DNA of 64,000 bases from QWHO01 sp039809865 (GTDB taxonomy: Bacteria; Vulcanimicrobiota; Xenobia; Xenobiales; QWHO01). The stretch lies in the NCBI GenBank assembly GCA_039809865.1, contig JBDHVW010000001.1, forward strand, positions 124,001 through 188,000, read 5' to 3'. Of this stretch, positions 1 to 8,001 are shown one piece after another. How positions within the stretch are numbered: position 1 is the stretch's first letter; the number at the start of each line of letters is the position of its first letter. The notes under the pieces are model-generated. The model worked only from the letters and a program-made list of their open reading frames with translations. It did no database searches and was not told the origin of the DNA. Both the position numbers and the translations under genes were made by a program.

Positions 1-138
1 GCCATCGGAGCGGGGCTCGAGAGCGGCGTGCTGTCCCCGGCCGTGGGGAAGACCTTTGCGCTGGAGGAGGCGCCGGCGGCGCACCGCTTCGTGATGGAGG
101 GCGGGGCCAGCGGGAAAGTGGTGCTGGTTACTTCGTAG
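1..138 (+). CDS. C-terminal end of a quinone oxidoreductase-like MDR protein (partial)
   Basis: The window opens inside a gene read in frame 1, which ends at the TAG at 136-138; only the last 45 codons are present. The visible tail has the pattern GLESGVL...VGKTF.LEEA..AHRFVMEGGASGKVVL, typical of the C-terminus of zinc-independent quinone reductase/alcohol dehydrogenases of the MDR family. Such enzymes reduce quinones or enones with NAD(P)H in the cytoplasm. The family call rests on this tail only. The last 11 bases overlap the end of the convergent minus-strand gene that starts at 640. Confidence 0.75.
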   Translation, partial: AIGAGLESGVLSPAVGKTFALEEAPAAHRFVMEGGASGKVVLVTS

Positions 139-640
139 GCTGGTAGACGTTGATGCTCTGGACCTTGTTGCCGTTGACCACGAAGTAGATGCCCTTGGAG
201 TGGTAGACGTAAGCCATCAGCTTCTGGGGCTTGAGGTCGCGCGCTTCGTCCCACTGGCCCATGGCGGTCTGGACGTTCTGCAGCGTGCTGCCGACGCGCA
301 CCCCGCCGGGGCCCACGATGTTGAACTCGCGGCCGTTCACGTTGATGCTCGGCTTGAGGATGTTGATCGCGATCGCGCGCGGCTCCCACTGCACCTCCAC
401 GGCGCCGTAGCGGGTGTACTTGATGATCTTCTTGCCGTTGTTCATGCCCAGCAGCTGGCCCTTACGGGTGAGCACGCCCTTCCCCTGAGGAAAGGTCGGG
501 GTCTTGGCCTCGATGTCCGAAAGCGCCATGCCCAGTTTGATGGGGCCGACGGCCTGGCCGGGAGCGATGGTCCAGTCCTGGGCCCTGGCCAATTGGGCCA
601 GCACTCCAAGCATGAGCAGAAAAATGGCGAATCTCTTCAT
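128..640 (-). CDS. Small exported protein of unknown function
   Basis: Product of 170 residues with a clear signal peptide (MKRFAIFLLMLGVLAQLARA, cleavage near residue 20). The ATG at 640 was chosen over an upstream in-frame start at 664 because GGAGGG lies 9 bases before it and the signal peptide begins there. The mature part opens with PGQAVGPIKLGM, a pattern seen in small exported proteins that contain paired repeats of this kind; GPGGVRVGSTLQNVQTAMG looks like a second copy. No catalytic motif was seen. It lies downstream of the chemosensory operon in the same orientation, but 83 bases separate it from the next gene, so co-transcription is uncertain. Confidence 0.7.
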   Translation of the reverse strand: MKRFAIFLLMLGVLAQLARAQDWTIAPGQAVGPIKLGMALSDIEAKTPTFPQGKGVLTRKGQLLGMNNGKKIIKYTRYGAVEVQWEPRAIAINILKPSINVNGREFNIVGPGGVRVGSTLQNVQTAMGQWDEARDLKPQKLMAYVYHSKGIYFVVNGNKVQSINVYQPTK

Positions 641-723
641 TGGGGAACACCCTCCGGGCGGCAAACTCGGTCAACGGGCGCATTTTTCTGCCCAGCTTGA
701 AAAACCTCCTCCTCCGGGCGCTC

Positions 724-1560
724 TCAGCGCAGAATGCCGCGGCGCGGGAAGCCCAGCACCGAGTAAACCGCCGCGATGACAGGCCCCAGCGCGAAGCAGA
801 CGAACACGGGCAGGGGCCCGGGCTGCCACGCGGTCAGGCCCTCGTTGACCAGCCACAGGTAGACCGGGATGTTCAACCCGTAGGCCAGCAGCACGGCGCG
901 AGCGACCGGCGAGCCGGGCCAGGCCAGCGAGAGGGCGCCCGCCGCCAGGCTGGCCAGGGCCGGCAGCCCCAGCAGCCAGACGAACACGGGGATCAGCCCT
1001 CGATAGGCGATCTGCACCTCCAGCCAGGGAGCCTGGTTGGGGCCCAGCGAGGCTCCGTAGATCACCTCGTCCATGGTTTGCGAGATGGGCACCATCTGGG
1101 GCGAGACGGCGATCTTCCACGACTGGCGGGCGTGCACCAGCAGGGTGCAGCTCTCGTAACCGTTCCAGCTGACCGGCTCGGGCAGCTTGACGCGCAGCTC
1201 GCGCCCCGGCACGAACCACTGCGCCGTGAGGTGGGTTCGCTGGTCGGGGTCGAGCCGCACCAGGAAGGTGACGACCTCGCGGTCGCGGGCTTTCACCAGC
1301 TCGAGCTTCACCGGCGCCCCGTCGCGCTCCACGCGCATCCCGGGAATGGCCAGCAACATGAACGTCCCGTCGGCCTGCTGCCGGGTGCCGTTGAGCAGCG
1401 TCGTATCCATTCGCACCCGGTAGCCCGACGGGCTCGCGTCGGCCCGCACGACCATGTGCTCGCAGGTGAGGGCCGTCTCCTCGATGGGCTGCAGGGCACC
1501 GCCGAGCTCCTCGGCGCGGGCGCCGAGTGACAGCAGCAGCAACAAAACCAGGAGCACCAT
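724..1560 (-). CDS. Exported/membrane protein of unknown function downstream of cheA
   Basis: Product of about 278 residues with a strongly hydrophobic N-terminal signal (MVLLVLLLLLSLGARA), a polar extracytoplasmic region of about 170 residues, and three to four hydrophobic segments in the C-terminal third. The alternating beta-like pattern of the middle part (GTFMLLAIPGMRVERDGAPVKLEL) suggests an immunoglobulin-like or beta-sandwich fold, but no family was recognised. The start at 1560 is taken as the first Met of the signal; Mets at 1563-1569 are alternatives in frame. It follows cheA by 43 bases on the same strand and may be the last gene of the chemosensory operon. Confidence 0.65.
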   Translation of the reverse strand: MVLLVLLLLLSLGARAEELGGALQPIEETALTCEHMVVRADASPSGYRVRMDTTLLNGTRQQADGTFMLLAIPGMRVERDGAPVKLELVKARDREVVTFLVRLDPDQRTHLTAQWFVPGRELRVKLPEPVSWNGYESCTLLVHARQSWKIAVSPQMVPISQTMDEVIYGASLGPNQAPWLEVQIAYRGLIPVFVWLLGLPALASLAAGALSLAWPGSPVARAVLLAYGLNIPVYLWLVNEGLTAWQPGPLPVFVCFALGPVIAAVYSVLGFPRRGILR

Positions 1561-1603
1561 GGTGGGCACGACTTTCGCGCCTCGGCGGCGCGGGCCCTGG
1601 CGC

Positions 1604-3577
1604 TTACGCCCCGGCCAAGAGGTTGGCGACGATCCGCAGCAGCTCGGTCTGCTCGAAGCGCTGTTTGACCAGGTAGGCGTCGGCGCCCAGGTCGAGGCCC
1701 ATCTGTTGCTCGGCAGGCTCGGAGCGGGACGTGAGCAGGATGACCGGGATGTTGGAGCGCTGTTTGATGCGCTGCACCAGCTCGAGGCCGTCCATCCGGG
1801 GCATCTGGACGTCGGACACGACCAGGTCCACCGCCTGCTCCATCAGCAGGTCGAGCGCCTCCTGACCGTCATTGGCGGTCAGCACGTCGTAACCAGCGCC
1901 CTGCAGGACGCCCTGGGCCAGCGTGCGCGTGGTGACCGAGTCGTCCACGACCAGCACGCGCGGGGTGGGCGTCGGCTCGACGTCCTCGCCGGCCATCTCG
2001 AGAGGCGAGCCCAGCAGCCAGCCCGGATTGAGCACCAGACAGGCATCCCCGGTGACGCGCGCAAAGGCGCCGATCAGGTGCGGATAGGGGCCGAAGGGCA
2101 ATTCGATCGGACGCACGACCACCTCGGCGTGCTCGGTCCAATCGTCCACCTGCAGGGCCAGGCGCGACAGCAGAACCAGCTTGAGCGGATCGGCCCCGGG
2201 GCGTTGCGCCAGCCCCAGGCGCCGCGCCAGGCTGATGACGGGGATGGTCTCGTCGCCCTCCTGCAGCACCACCCGGTCGCCAAACCGGGACAGCTCCTGG
2301 GGACGTGTCAATCGCAGGTAACGGATCGAGCGCGAGGGGATGGCCAGGGTCTGCGCGTCGCAACGCACCAGCAGCACGCTCTGGGCCGCCAGCGCGGTGG
2401 GCACTACCATGCGCACGCGGGTTCCCACCATGGCGTGCATGAAGTCCACCGAGCCGCCCAGCTGCTCGACCCTCTGCCGGACGGCCGTCAGGCCCATGCC
2501 GCGGCCAGCCACCTCGTCCGGGCGCTCTTCGGTGCTGATGCCGGGCGCGAAGAGGTGCTCCATCAGGTCGGGGGTGGGGACATCGGGGTTGGCGGCCCGC
2601 AGGCGCTCCAGGCTGGAGGAAAGCCCCCGGCCGTCGTCCTCTACCAGCACCACCAGCCGTTTGGGACGCGTGCGCAGCGACAGGCGGATCTTGCCCGACT
2701 TGCTCTTGCCCTGGGCCACCCGCTGCTCGGGGGGCTCGATGCCGTGACGGACCGCGTTGCGCACCAGGTGCATCAACGGATCGGCCAGAGATTGCAGCAG
2801 CGGAGTCTCGACCAGCGTGTCCATCCCCTCCACCTCCAGCTCGACCTGCTTTTGCTCGCGCAGAGCCAGCTCGCGCACGTTGCTGGAGAGAAACCCCAGC
2901 AGGTCGGCCGCCGGGGCCAGCAGCGACTGGTGCGTGGTCTGGTGCACCTCGTTGGCCAGCTCCTGGAGCGAGCTCGAGATCTCCTCGAACTGGGTGCGCC
3001 AGGCCATCAGCTCGGGATGGCCCCGGGCCAGCTCGCGCAGGTTGTCGGTCAGAGCCTCGAGTTGCAGGGTTTCCGCCACGAGCCGGGTGGAGGCCTCCAG
3101 CAGGCTGCGCAGCTCGTCCGCCGAGACACGCGCGGCGGCCCGCAGAGCTGCGGTGGGGACCTCGGCCGAGGCCGTGGGAGGCCGTAACTCCGGGCCGCCG
3201 CCCTCGCCCTCCAGGGCCTGGAGCCCGGTCAGGAAAGGCATCAGGTCGGGTTGAGCGCGCTGGCCCAGAAAGGCGGCCACGACGTCCTCCAGCAGGTCCG
3301 GCGTGGGGTTCAGGCGCTCCACCACGTCGGCATCGACCCGGAGCTCGCCCCGCGTGATGCGCTGCAGGATGCCCTCGACCCGGTGGCAGATGTGCTCGAG
3401 GGGCTCCAGGCCGATGGCCCGGGCCGAGCCCTTCAAGGTGTGCAGGCTGGTCAGGCCGTCGCGCGACACGCTGCCGGTGGTGGACAGCTCTTGCAGGGCC
3501 GAGCGGATGCGGGCCAGGTGATCGCGCGACTCCAGGCTGAAGGCCTCGAAGAGGCGCCGTCTCAGCTCCTCCTTCAA
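1604..3577 (-). CDS. cheA: CheA-type histidine kinase fused to a receiver domain
   Basis: Product of 657 residues. Order: Hpt domain with SLHTLKGSARAIG (phospho-acceptor His46); dimerisation helices; HATPase_c domain with HLVRNAVRHGIE (N box), DDGRGL and GRGMGL (G boxes); a CheW-like regulatory domain; and a C-terminal receiver domain with VVDDS, phospho-acceptor Asp near 589 in VVSDVQMPRMDG, and Lys in LVKQR. This CheA-CheY hybrid takes signals from the receptor array through CheW. The start is TTG at 3577, which overlaps the cheW stop as TTGA, with GGAGGT 9 bases upstream; longer in-frame reading would run through the CheW gene. The operon has no CheB or CheR, so adaptation is missing or provided elsewhere. 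Confidence 0.93.
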   Translation of the reverse strand: MKEELRRRLFEAFSLESRDHLARIRSALQELSTTGSVSRDGLTSLHTLKGSARAIGLEPLEHICHRVEGILQRITRGELRVDADVVERLNPTPDLLEDVVAAFLGQRAQPDLMPFLTGLQALEGEGGGPELRPPTASAEVPTAALRAAARVSADELRSLLEASTRLVAETLQLEALTDNLRELARGHPELMAWRTQFEEISSSLQELANEVHQTTHQSLLAPAADLLGFLSSNVRELALREQKQVELEVEGMDTLVETPLLQSLADPLMHLVRNAVRHGIEPPEQRVAQGKSKSGKIRLSLRTRPKRLVVLVEDDGRGLSSSLERLRAANPDVPTPDLMEHLFAPGISTEERPDEVAGRGMGLTAVRQRVEQLGGSVDFMHAMVGTRVRMVVPTALAAQSVLLVRCDAQTLAIPSRSIRYLRLTRPQELSRFGDRVVLQEGDETIPVISLARRLGLAQRPGADPLKLVLLSRLALQVDDWTEHAEVVVRPIELPFGPYPHLIGAFARVTGDACLVLNPGWLLGSPLEMAGEDVEPTPTPRVLVVDDSVTTRTLAQGVLQGAGYDVLTANDGQEALDLLMEQAVDLVVSDVQMPRMDGLELVQRIKQRSNIPVILLTSRSEPAEQQMGLDLGADAYLVKQRFEQTELLRIVANLLAGA

Positions 3578-4011
3578 GCTTCCACGACCTCCAGCATCAG
3601 CCAGCCCTGAGTGGTCAGGCCGGTGGCTCGCAGCTGGGGCGGCAACTCGACGGTCGGGGGTGGGCTGGTCACCCCGGCCCATTCCAGCGAGATCGGCTCG
3701 GTCACCTGCAGCGCCAGACGCACCCGGCGCAGGTAGAGCACTTGCTGGCAGGGCGCCTCGTCGAGCTTGAGCACCGGCCAGAAGTTGGCCCGATACGAGG
3801 AGACCCCCAGGAGACTCGCGTGTCCCAGCGGGACCGGGGTGAGACGCGGCGGGCCCAGGCCGATCAGGTCGTCGAGGGCCATGGCGAGCAACAGGCGCCC
3901 GGTGCGGAAGATGAAGTGGGTCGGCAGGTCGGGGCCGATCTCGCGCAGCTCGTGGCGCTCGGCCAGCCGGCGCGCCCGCTCCTCGAGGATGGCGTCGAGC
4001 GAGAGCATCAT
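3574..4011 (-). CDS. CheW-like coupling protein, second copy
   Basis: Product of 145 residues, the size of CheW. It shows the CheW pattern (FIFRTGRLLLAMALDDLIGL, then LLGVSSYRANFWPVLKLDE). CheW proteins bridge chemoreceptors and CheA at the cytoplasmic face of the membrane. The start at 4011 forms an ATGA overlap with the previous gene; a second ATG follows at 4008. It ends in a TTGA overlap with cheA. Divergence from the neighbouring CheW-like protein suggests distinct positions in the array, which is inference. Confidence 0.8.
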   Translation of the reverse strand: MMLSLDAILEERARRLAERHELREIGPDLPTHFIFRTGRLLLAMALDDLIGLGPPRLTPVPLGHASLLGVSSYRANFWPVLKLDEAPCQQVLYLRRVRLALQVTEPISLEWAGVTSPPPTVELPPQLRATGLTTQGWLMLEVVEA

Positions 4012-4472
4012 TGCGGTAGCCGCTCCTCGGCCCGCTGGAGCCAGAACTCCACGCGGCGCTGCTCCTCGTCGAGCAGCATGCGGCGACCCGACAGCAACGG
4101 AACCTGGTCCCCCCGCCAGGCCATCATCGCGGCCACGCACTGGTTGAAGCTGTCCGTTTCGCGCACGGTGGTGAGCGCGTCGGGAGAGATTTCGGCCAGC
4201 TCCTCGGCCCGCTCCACGGCCAGCGCCACCGGGCGCCTGGTCACGTTGAGCACCAGCAAGTGCGTGTAGAGCGAGCGGCTGTCCTCGCTGCGGCCCAGCA
4301 GGCGATCGGCGCGCAGGACCGGCACCAGGTTGTTTTCCAGGCAGAAATAGCCTTCCAGCCAGGGGGGCTCCTCACCCAGGCGCGTGAGGGCGGGACGCAG
4401 GACGATCTCGCTGACTTCGCGTGATGGCAGCGCCAGGCGCCTTCCTCCCGTCTGGAACAGGAGAACCTGCAT
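4008..4472 (-). CDS. CheW-like coupling protein, first copy
   Basis: Product of 154 residues with a CheW domain: LLFQTGGRRLALPSREVSEI at the N-terminus, LEGYFCLENNLVPVLRAD in the middle, and RPVALAVERAEEL. It probably couples the chemoreceptor encoded immediately upstream to CheA. The ATG at 4472 lies one base after the receptor stop codon, so translation is probably coupled. The C-terminal 30 residues are charged and extend past the canonical fold. Confidence 0.85.
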   Translation of the reverse strand: MQVLLFQTGGRRLALPSREVSEIVLRPALTRLGEEPPWLEGYFCLENNLVPVLRADRLLGRSEDSRSLYTHLLVLNVTRRPVALAVERAEELAEISPDALTTVRETDSFNQCVAAMMAWRGDQVPLLSGRRMLLDEEQRRVEFWLQRAEERLPQ

Positions 4473-4473
4473 C

Positions 4474-6105
4474 TCAGCTCGTTTCGTGCCGCAGCCGGTA
4501 GCGTTCCATGGTGGCTACGAGAGCCTGCGATAGCTCATGCAACTCGCGGGCGGAGGCCTCGAATTTCTGCGTGCCCATGGCGGTCTGGTCGCTGGCCTGG
4601 CGGATGCTCCAGAGCGCCGAGTTGACGTGGTCGGAGGCCGTCCTCTGCTGGTCGGTGGCCGCCACGATCTGCTGGAAGGCGCTGAGGCTCTCCTGAATGC
4701 TGCCGGCCAGGTTCTGAATGGACGCGTTTACCTGATCGGTGTAAACCGAGCCCGCCTCGCCACGCTTCACAGCTTCCTCGGTCAAAAAGACGCAGGCCTG
4801 GATGCCGCGCTCGATGTCGCCCAGCAGGCCGCGCACCTGCGTGGTGGCGTCCTTGCTCTGCTCGGCCAGGCTCTTCATCTCGTTGGCGACCACCGAGAAG
4901 GTCTTTCCTTCCGGGGAGGCGGCCGCCAGGATCGCCGCGTTCAGGGCCAGCACGTTGGAGCGCTCGGACAGGTCGTTGACGGTGCTCACGATGTCGCCGA
5001 TGGCCTGGGTCTTCTCGCTCAGCGACAGGATCTTGCTGGCGACCACGCGCACCTGCTCCAGGGTGGAGGCGGTGGAGCGCACGTTTTCCTCGACAGCGTG
5101 GAGGCCTTGCTCGGAGGCTTTGGAGGTGGCCTCGGCGCGGGCCACCACGTCGCGGGCGCGCTCGGAGATGTGGTTGGCGCTCTGGCCCAGCTCTTCCATC
5201 GTGGCCGAGGTCTCCTGCACCGCCGCGGCCTGCTGCTGCACGTAGACGGCCTGATCGCGCGAGGCCGACAGGATGGTGCGCGTGGCCGTGCCGAGCTTCT
5301 CGGCCGCGCCGCGATTCTGCACGGTCAGCAGGCGCAGGTTCTCGAGCATCTCGTTGAGCCGCCGGGTCAGCACTCCGACCTCGTCCTCCACCCGCACTGC
5401 CAGCGGCTGCAGGCTCAGGTCGCCCTTGCCGATCCTGTCGGCCATGGCGGCGCACTCCGAGAGCGGCTCCAACCGGCGGGTCAGGCGGTACAGGATGACC
5501 AGACCCACCGACAGGTCGAGCAGCAATCCGAGAATCAGCACGTAGCCCAGACCCTTCTTGGTTGAATCCATCGAGACCGTACGTTTGGTCAACAGGCTCT
5601 GCTCGGTCAGCTCCATCTGGGTCATGAGCTGGCCCATGTCGGTGATGATTTGCCGGGGCTCGCCGCTCAGCACTTTCTGACGAACCTCGGCGATCTTGCC
5701 CTGGTCCATCTTGTAGATCATCGACTTGCTCAGGGTCAGGCGCTCTTCCGCCTTGGCCTTGAGCTGCTGGGCGAGAGCCGATTGGTTGGCGTTGTCCTGC
5801 ACCAGGTCTGGCAACTCGCCGGCCGCGATCTTGCTCAGCCGGTCGGCCACCTCGTCGTGGTTGCCCAGGAAATCACGGTTCTCGGTCAGCCAGTAGCCGC
5901 GCTCCTGCGACTCCATGGTGGCCAGATCGCTGCGCAGCTGGCTCAACACGAGTTGCACCTTTTTCGAGTGGTCCTGCCAGTTGCTGTTATTGTCCAGTTG
6001 CGCCAGCATCACCAGGCTGATGAACACGAGCAGGGTCGTCAGGAACAGGAGCAGGATGATGCCCCAGCGCAGCAGGCCGATCAGCGATTGAGTCTTGGGC
6101 TTCAA
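4474..6105 (-). CDS. Methyl-accepting chemotaxis-type receptor
   Basis: Product of 543 residues. A transmembrane helix (about 12-35) is followed by a helical extracytoplasmic sensor of about 150 residues resembling CHASE3 or four-helix-bundle ligand domains, a second transmembrane helix near 190-210, a HAMP domain, and a long cytoplasmic coiled coil. The signalling tip reads NVLALNAAILAAASPEGKTFSVVANEMKSLA; canonical receptors have NAAIEAARAGE.GRGFAVVA here, so this tip is divergent. The start is TTG at 6105 in a TTGA overlap with the kinase gene, with GGAGG 5 bases upstream. Ligand unknown. Confidence 0.9.
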   Translation of the reverse strand: MKPKTQSLIGLLRWGIILLLFLTTLLVFISLVMLAQLDNNSNWQDHSKKVQLVLSQLRSDLATMESQERGYWLTENRDFLGNHDEVADRLSKIAAGELPDLVQDNANQSALAQQLKAKAEERLTLSKSMIYKMDQGKIAEVRQKVLSGEPRQIITDMGQLMTQMELTEQSLLTKRTVSMDSTKKGLGYVLILGLLLDLSVGLVILYRLTRRLEPLSECAAMADRIGKGDLSLQPLAVRVEDEVGVLTRRLNEMLENLRLLTVQNRGAAEKLGTATRTILSASRDQAVYVQQQAAAVQETSATMEELGQSANHISERARDVVARAEATSKASEQGLHAVEENVRSTASTLEQVRVVASKILSLSEKTQAIGDIVSTVNDLSERSNVLALNAAILAAASPEGKTFSVVANEMKSLAEQSKDATTQVRGLLGDIERGIQACVFLTEEAVKRGEAGSVYTDQVNASIQNLAGSIQESLSAFQQIVAATDQQRTASDHVNSALWSIRQASDQTAMGTQKFEASARELHELSQALVATMERYRLRHETS

Positions 6106-7883
6106 GCTTGCCTCCGGTACGTCTCCAGCAGGGTCGCCAGCTCCTCGGCCACCAGCGGCTTGGAGAGGAAGCCATCCATGCCGGCTTTCATGCAGGCTTC
6201 CCGGTCCTCGGGCAGAGCCTGGGCCGTCAGCGCCACGATCGGGCTGGCCGGCCGGCCCTGAGCTTTTTCATCGGCCCGCAGCCGGGTCGTCGTCTCCAGA
6301 CCGTTCATCCCGGGCATGCGGAGGTCCATGAAGATGAGGTCGTAAGTCTTGTCCTTGACCTTCTCGAGCGCCTCGGCCCCGCTGCTGGCGAGCGTGACAC
6401 TGCAGCCGTGCTCTTCGAGCATGAGACGCAGAACGGTCTGGTTGACCCGGTTGTCTTCGACCGCAAGAATATTCAAGCCCAGGGCCGACTCCGCTTTGAC
6501 CGGGGCTGCCTTTTGCCCGTCGAGCAGAGCGCGCCGCACTCCCGCGCTGGTCAGAGGGCGTCCCAGCGACTGCGCCTCGCCCGGCGCGCCCTCGCCGGCG
6601 GTGACCAGCACCCGGCCCTGGGGCCAGGGATCCGGCGTGCCCTCGACCAGCCAGACCTCGGGCTCGAGCTCCTGGGAGGTCGCCACCACCACGGGTTGGT
6701 AGCCGGCCTGGCGGGCTCCGGTGAGCAAGACCTCGCGATAGAAGGGACCCGCCAGCACGCCGGCCACGCCTCGAGGGGATGGGGGTTTCTCCGCGGCGGC
6801 TTCCACCACCGGGCAGTCGACCGTGAAAGTGACCGTGCTCCCCTGGCCCTGGGTGCTGGCAAAATCGATCTGCCCGCCCATCAGCTCCACCAGGCGCCGG
6901 CAGATCGAGAGCCCCAGGCCGGTGCCGCCGGAATCGGCCGGGTCGGCCTGGCGGAAAGGCTCGAAAAGCATCGACACCACCTCGGGCGCCACTCCGCAAC
7001 CGGTGTCCTCCACGCTGAAACGCAATTTGGCGCCCGTCTCGACGCGCAACGTGATGGCGCCCTTCTCGGTGAACTTGACCGCATTGGAGATCAGGTTGAG
7101 CAAGACCTGGCGCAGACGCCCGCGGTCCCCCCGCACCAGCCGGGGGAGGTTGGCCGGCAGGATGGCCGTGAGCGCCACGTTCCCCACCCGCGCCACGAAA
7201 GGCGCCATGGATTCGGCGACCACTTCCTCCACCGAGAAGTCGGCCTGCACCAGGTCGAGCTTGCCCGCTTCGATCTTAGAGAAATCGAGGATGTCGTTAA
7301 GCAGTACCAAGAGGTTCTCGGCGCTCTGGTGGATGAGCTCGGCATATTCGCGCTGTTGCGGGGTGGCGTCGGGCAGGCCGCGCAGAATGCGCGACAGCCC
7401 CAGCACGCCGTTCATGGGAGTGCGGATCTCGTGGCTGACACTGGCCAGAAAGTCGCTCTTGGCCTGGCTGGCCGCCTGCGCCGCCACGACCTGACGGGCC
7501 AGATTCTCCTCCAGGTGGGCGATGCGCTGGGCCACCTTCAATTGCGATTTCAGCTCGGACAGGTCGTAAGACTTGGGCAGAAAGGCATCTGCCCCGGATT
7601 CGAGCGCCTCGAGCAGGTCTTCTTTCTCGGAGCGCGCCGTCAGGATGGCGATATGCAGATAGGGCGTCCGGTCGAGCTTGCGGACCATGCGGCAAAGCTC
7701 CAGCCCGTCGATGTCGGGCATGACCCAGTCGGTAATCATCAACTGGAGCGTCGGATCCGTTCCGATACACGCCAATGCTTCGATGGCGGAAGCCGCGGTC
7801 GTCACCTCGTGGCCCCACTCTCGGAGGGTCATTTCGAGGAGCACCCGGCTGGCGCTTTCGTCGTCCACGACGAGGATGTTCAT
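6102..7883 (-). CDS. Hybrid histidine kinase (REC-HisKA-HATPase-REC)
   Basis: Product of about 593 residues from the ATG at 7883, where the first receiver domain begins (MNILVVDDE). Order: receiver 1 (ITDWVMPDIDG, Lys in LPKSYD), coiled coil, HisKA with SHEIRTPMNGVLG, HATPase_c with NLISNAVKFTEKG, DTGCGV and GGTGLGLSI, a degenerate receiver-like segment without an acceptor Asp, and receiver 2 (AVEDNRVNQTVLR, MDLRMPGMNG, SKP). No transmembrane segment was seen, so it is a cytosolic phosphorelay protein. A TTG at 7934 is an alternative start adding 17 residues. As the first gene of the chemosensory operon it probably feeds into or reads the CheA array. Confidence 0.9.
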   Translation of the reverse strand: MNILVVDDESASRVLLEMTLREWGHEVTTAASAIEALACIGTDPTLQLMITDWVMPDIDGLELCRMVRKLDRTPYLHIAILTARSEKEDLLEALESGADAFLPKSYDLSELKSQLKVAQRIAHLEENLARQVVAAQAASQAKSDFLASVSHEIRTPMNGVLGLSRILRGLPDATPQQREYAELIHQSAENLLVLLNDILDFSKIEAGKLDLVQADFSVEEVVAESMAPFVARVGNVALTAILPANLPRLVRGDRGRLRQVLLNLISNAVKFTEKGAITLRVETGAKLRFSVEDTGCGVAPEVVSMLFEPFRQADPADSGGTGLGLSICRRLVELMGGQIDFASTQGQGSTVTFTVDCPVVEAAAEKPPSPRGVAGVLAGPFYREVLLTGARQAGYQPVVVATSQELEPEVWLVEGTPDPWPQGRVLVTAGEGAPGEAQSLGRPLTSAGVRRALLDGQKAAPVKAESALGLNILAVEDNRVNQTVLRLMLEEHGCSVTLASSGAEALEKVKDKTYDLIFMDLRMPGMNGLETTTRLRADEKAQGRPASPIVALTAQALPEDREACMKAGMDGFLSKPLVAEELATLLETYRRQA

Positions 7884-7939
7884 GGACGTTAGTCCGCCAT
7901 CGGCGGGCGAGCTTCCTTCGTGGGGAGTGGTCAAGGTTA

Positions 7940-7973
7940 TTCGGTTCCTTAACCGCCATTCTAAGGAACCGAA
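7940..7973. promoter_or_regulatory. 12-bp perfect inverted repeat before the chemosensory operon
   Basis: TTCGGTTCCTTA at 7940-7951 is the exact reverse complement of TAAGGAACCGAA at 7962-7973, with a 10-base loop. It lies between the stop of the ABC permease (8002) and the start of the hybrid kinase, both on the minus strand. No T-run follows on either strand, so an operator or mRNA hairpin is more likely than a terminator. If the kinase starts at the TTG at 7934, the AAGGA that would serve as its ribosome-binding site is inside the stem. Confidence 0.55.
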
Positions 7974-8001
7974 AGAATGCTCGACACGTGAGAAGGGATA
8001 C

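Noticed and set aside
640..1530. Long plus-strand ORFs opposite the minus-strand genes at 640-12000
   Set aside because: They are His/Gln/Arg-rich shadows typical of high-GC antisense frames, without domains or ribosome-binding sites.
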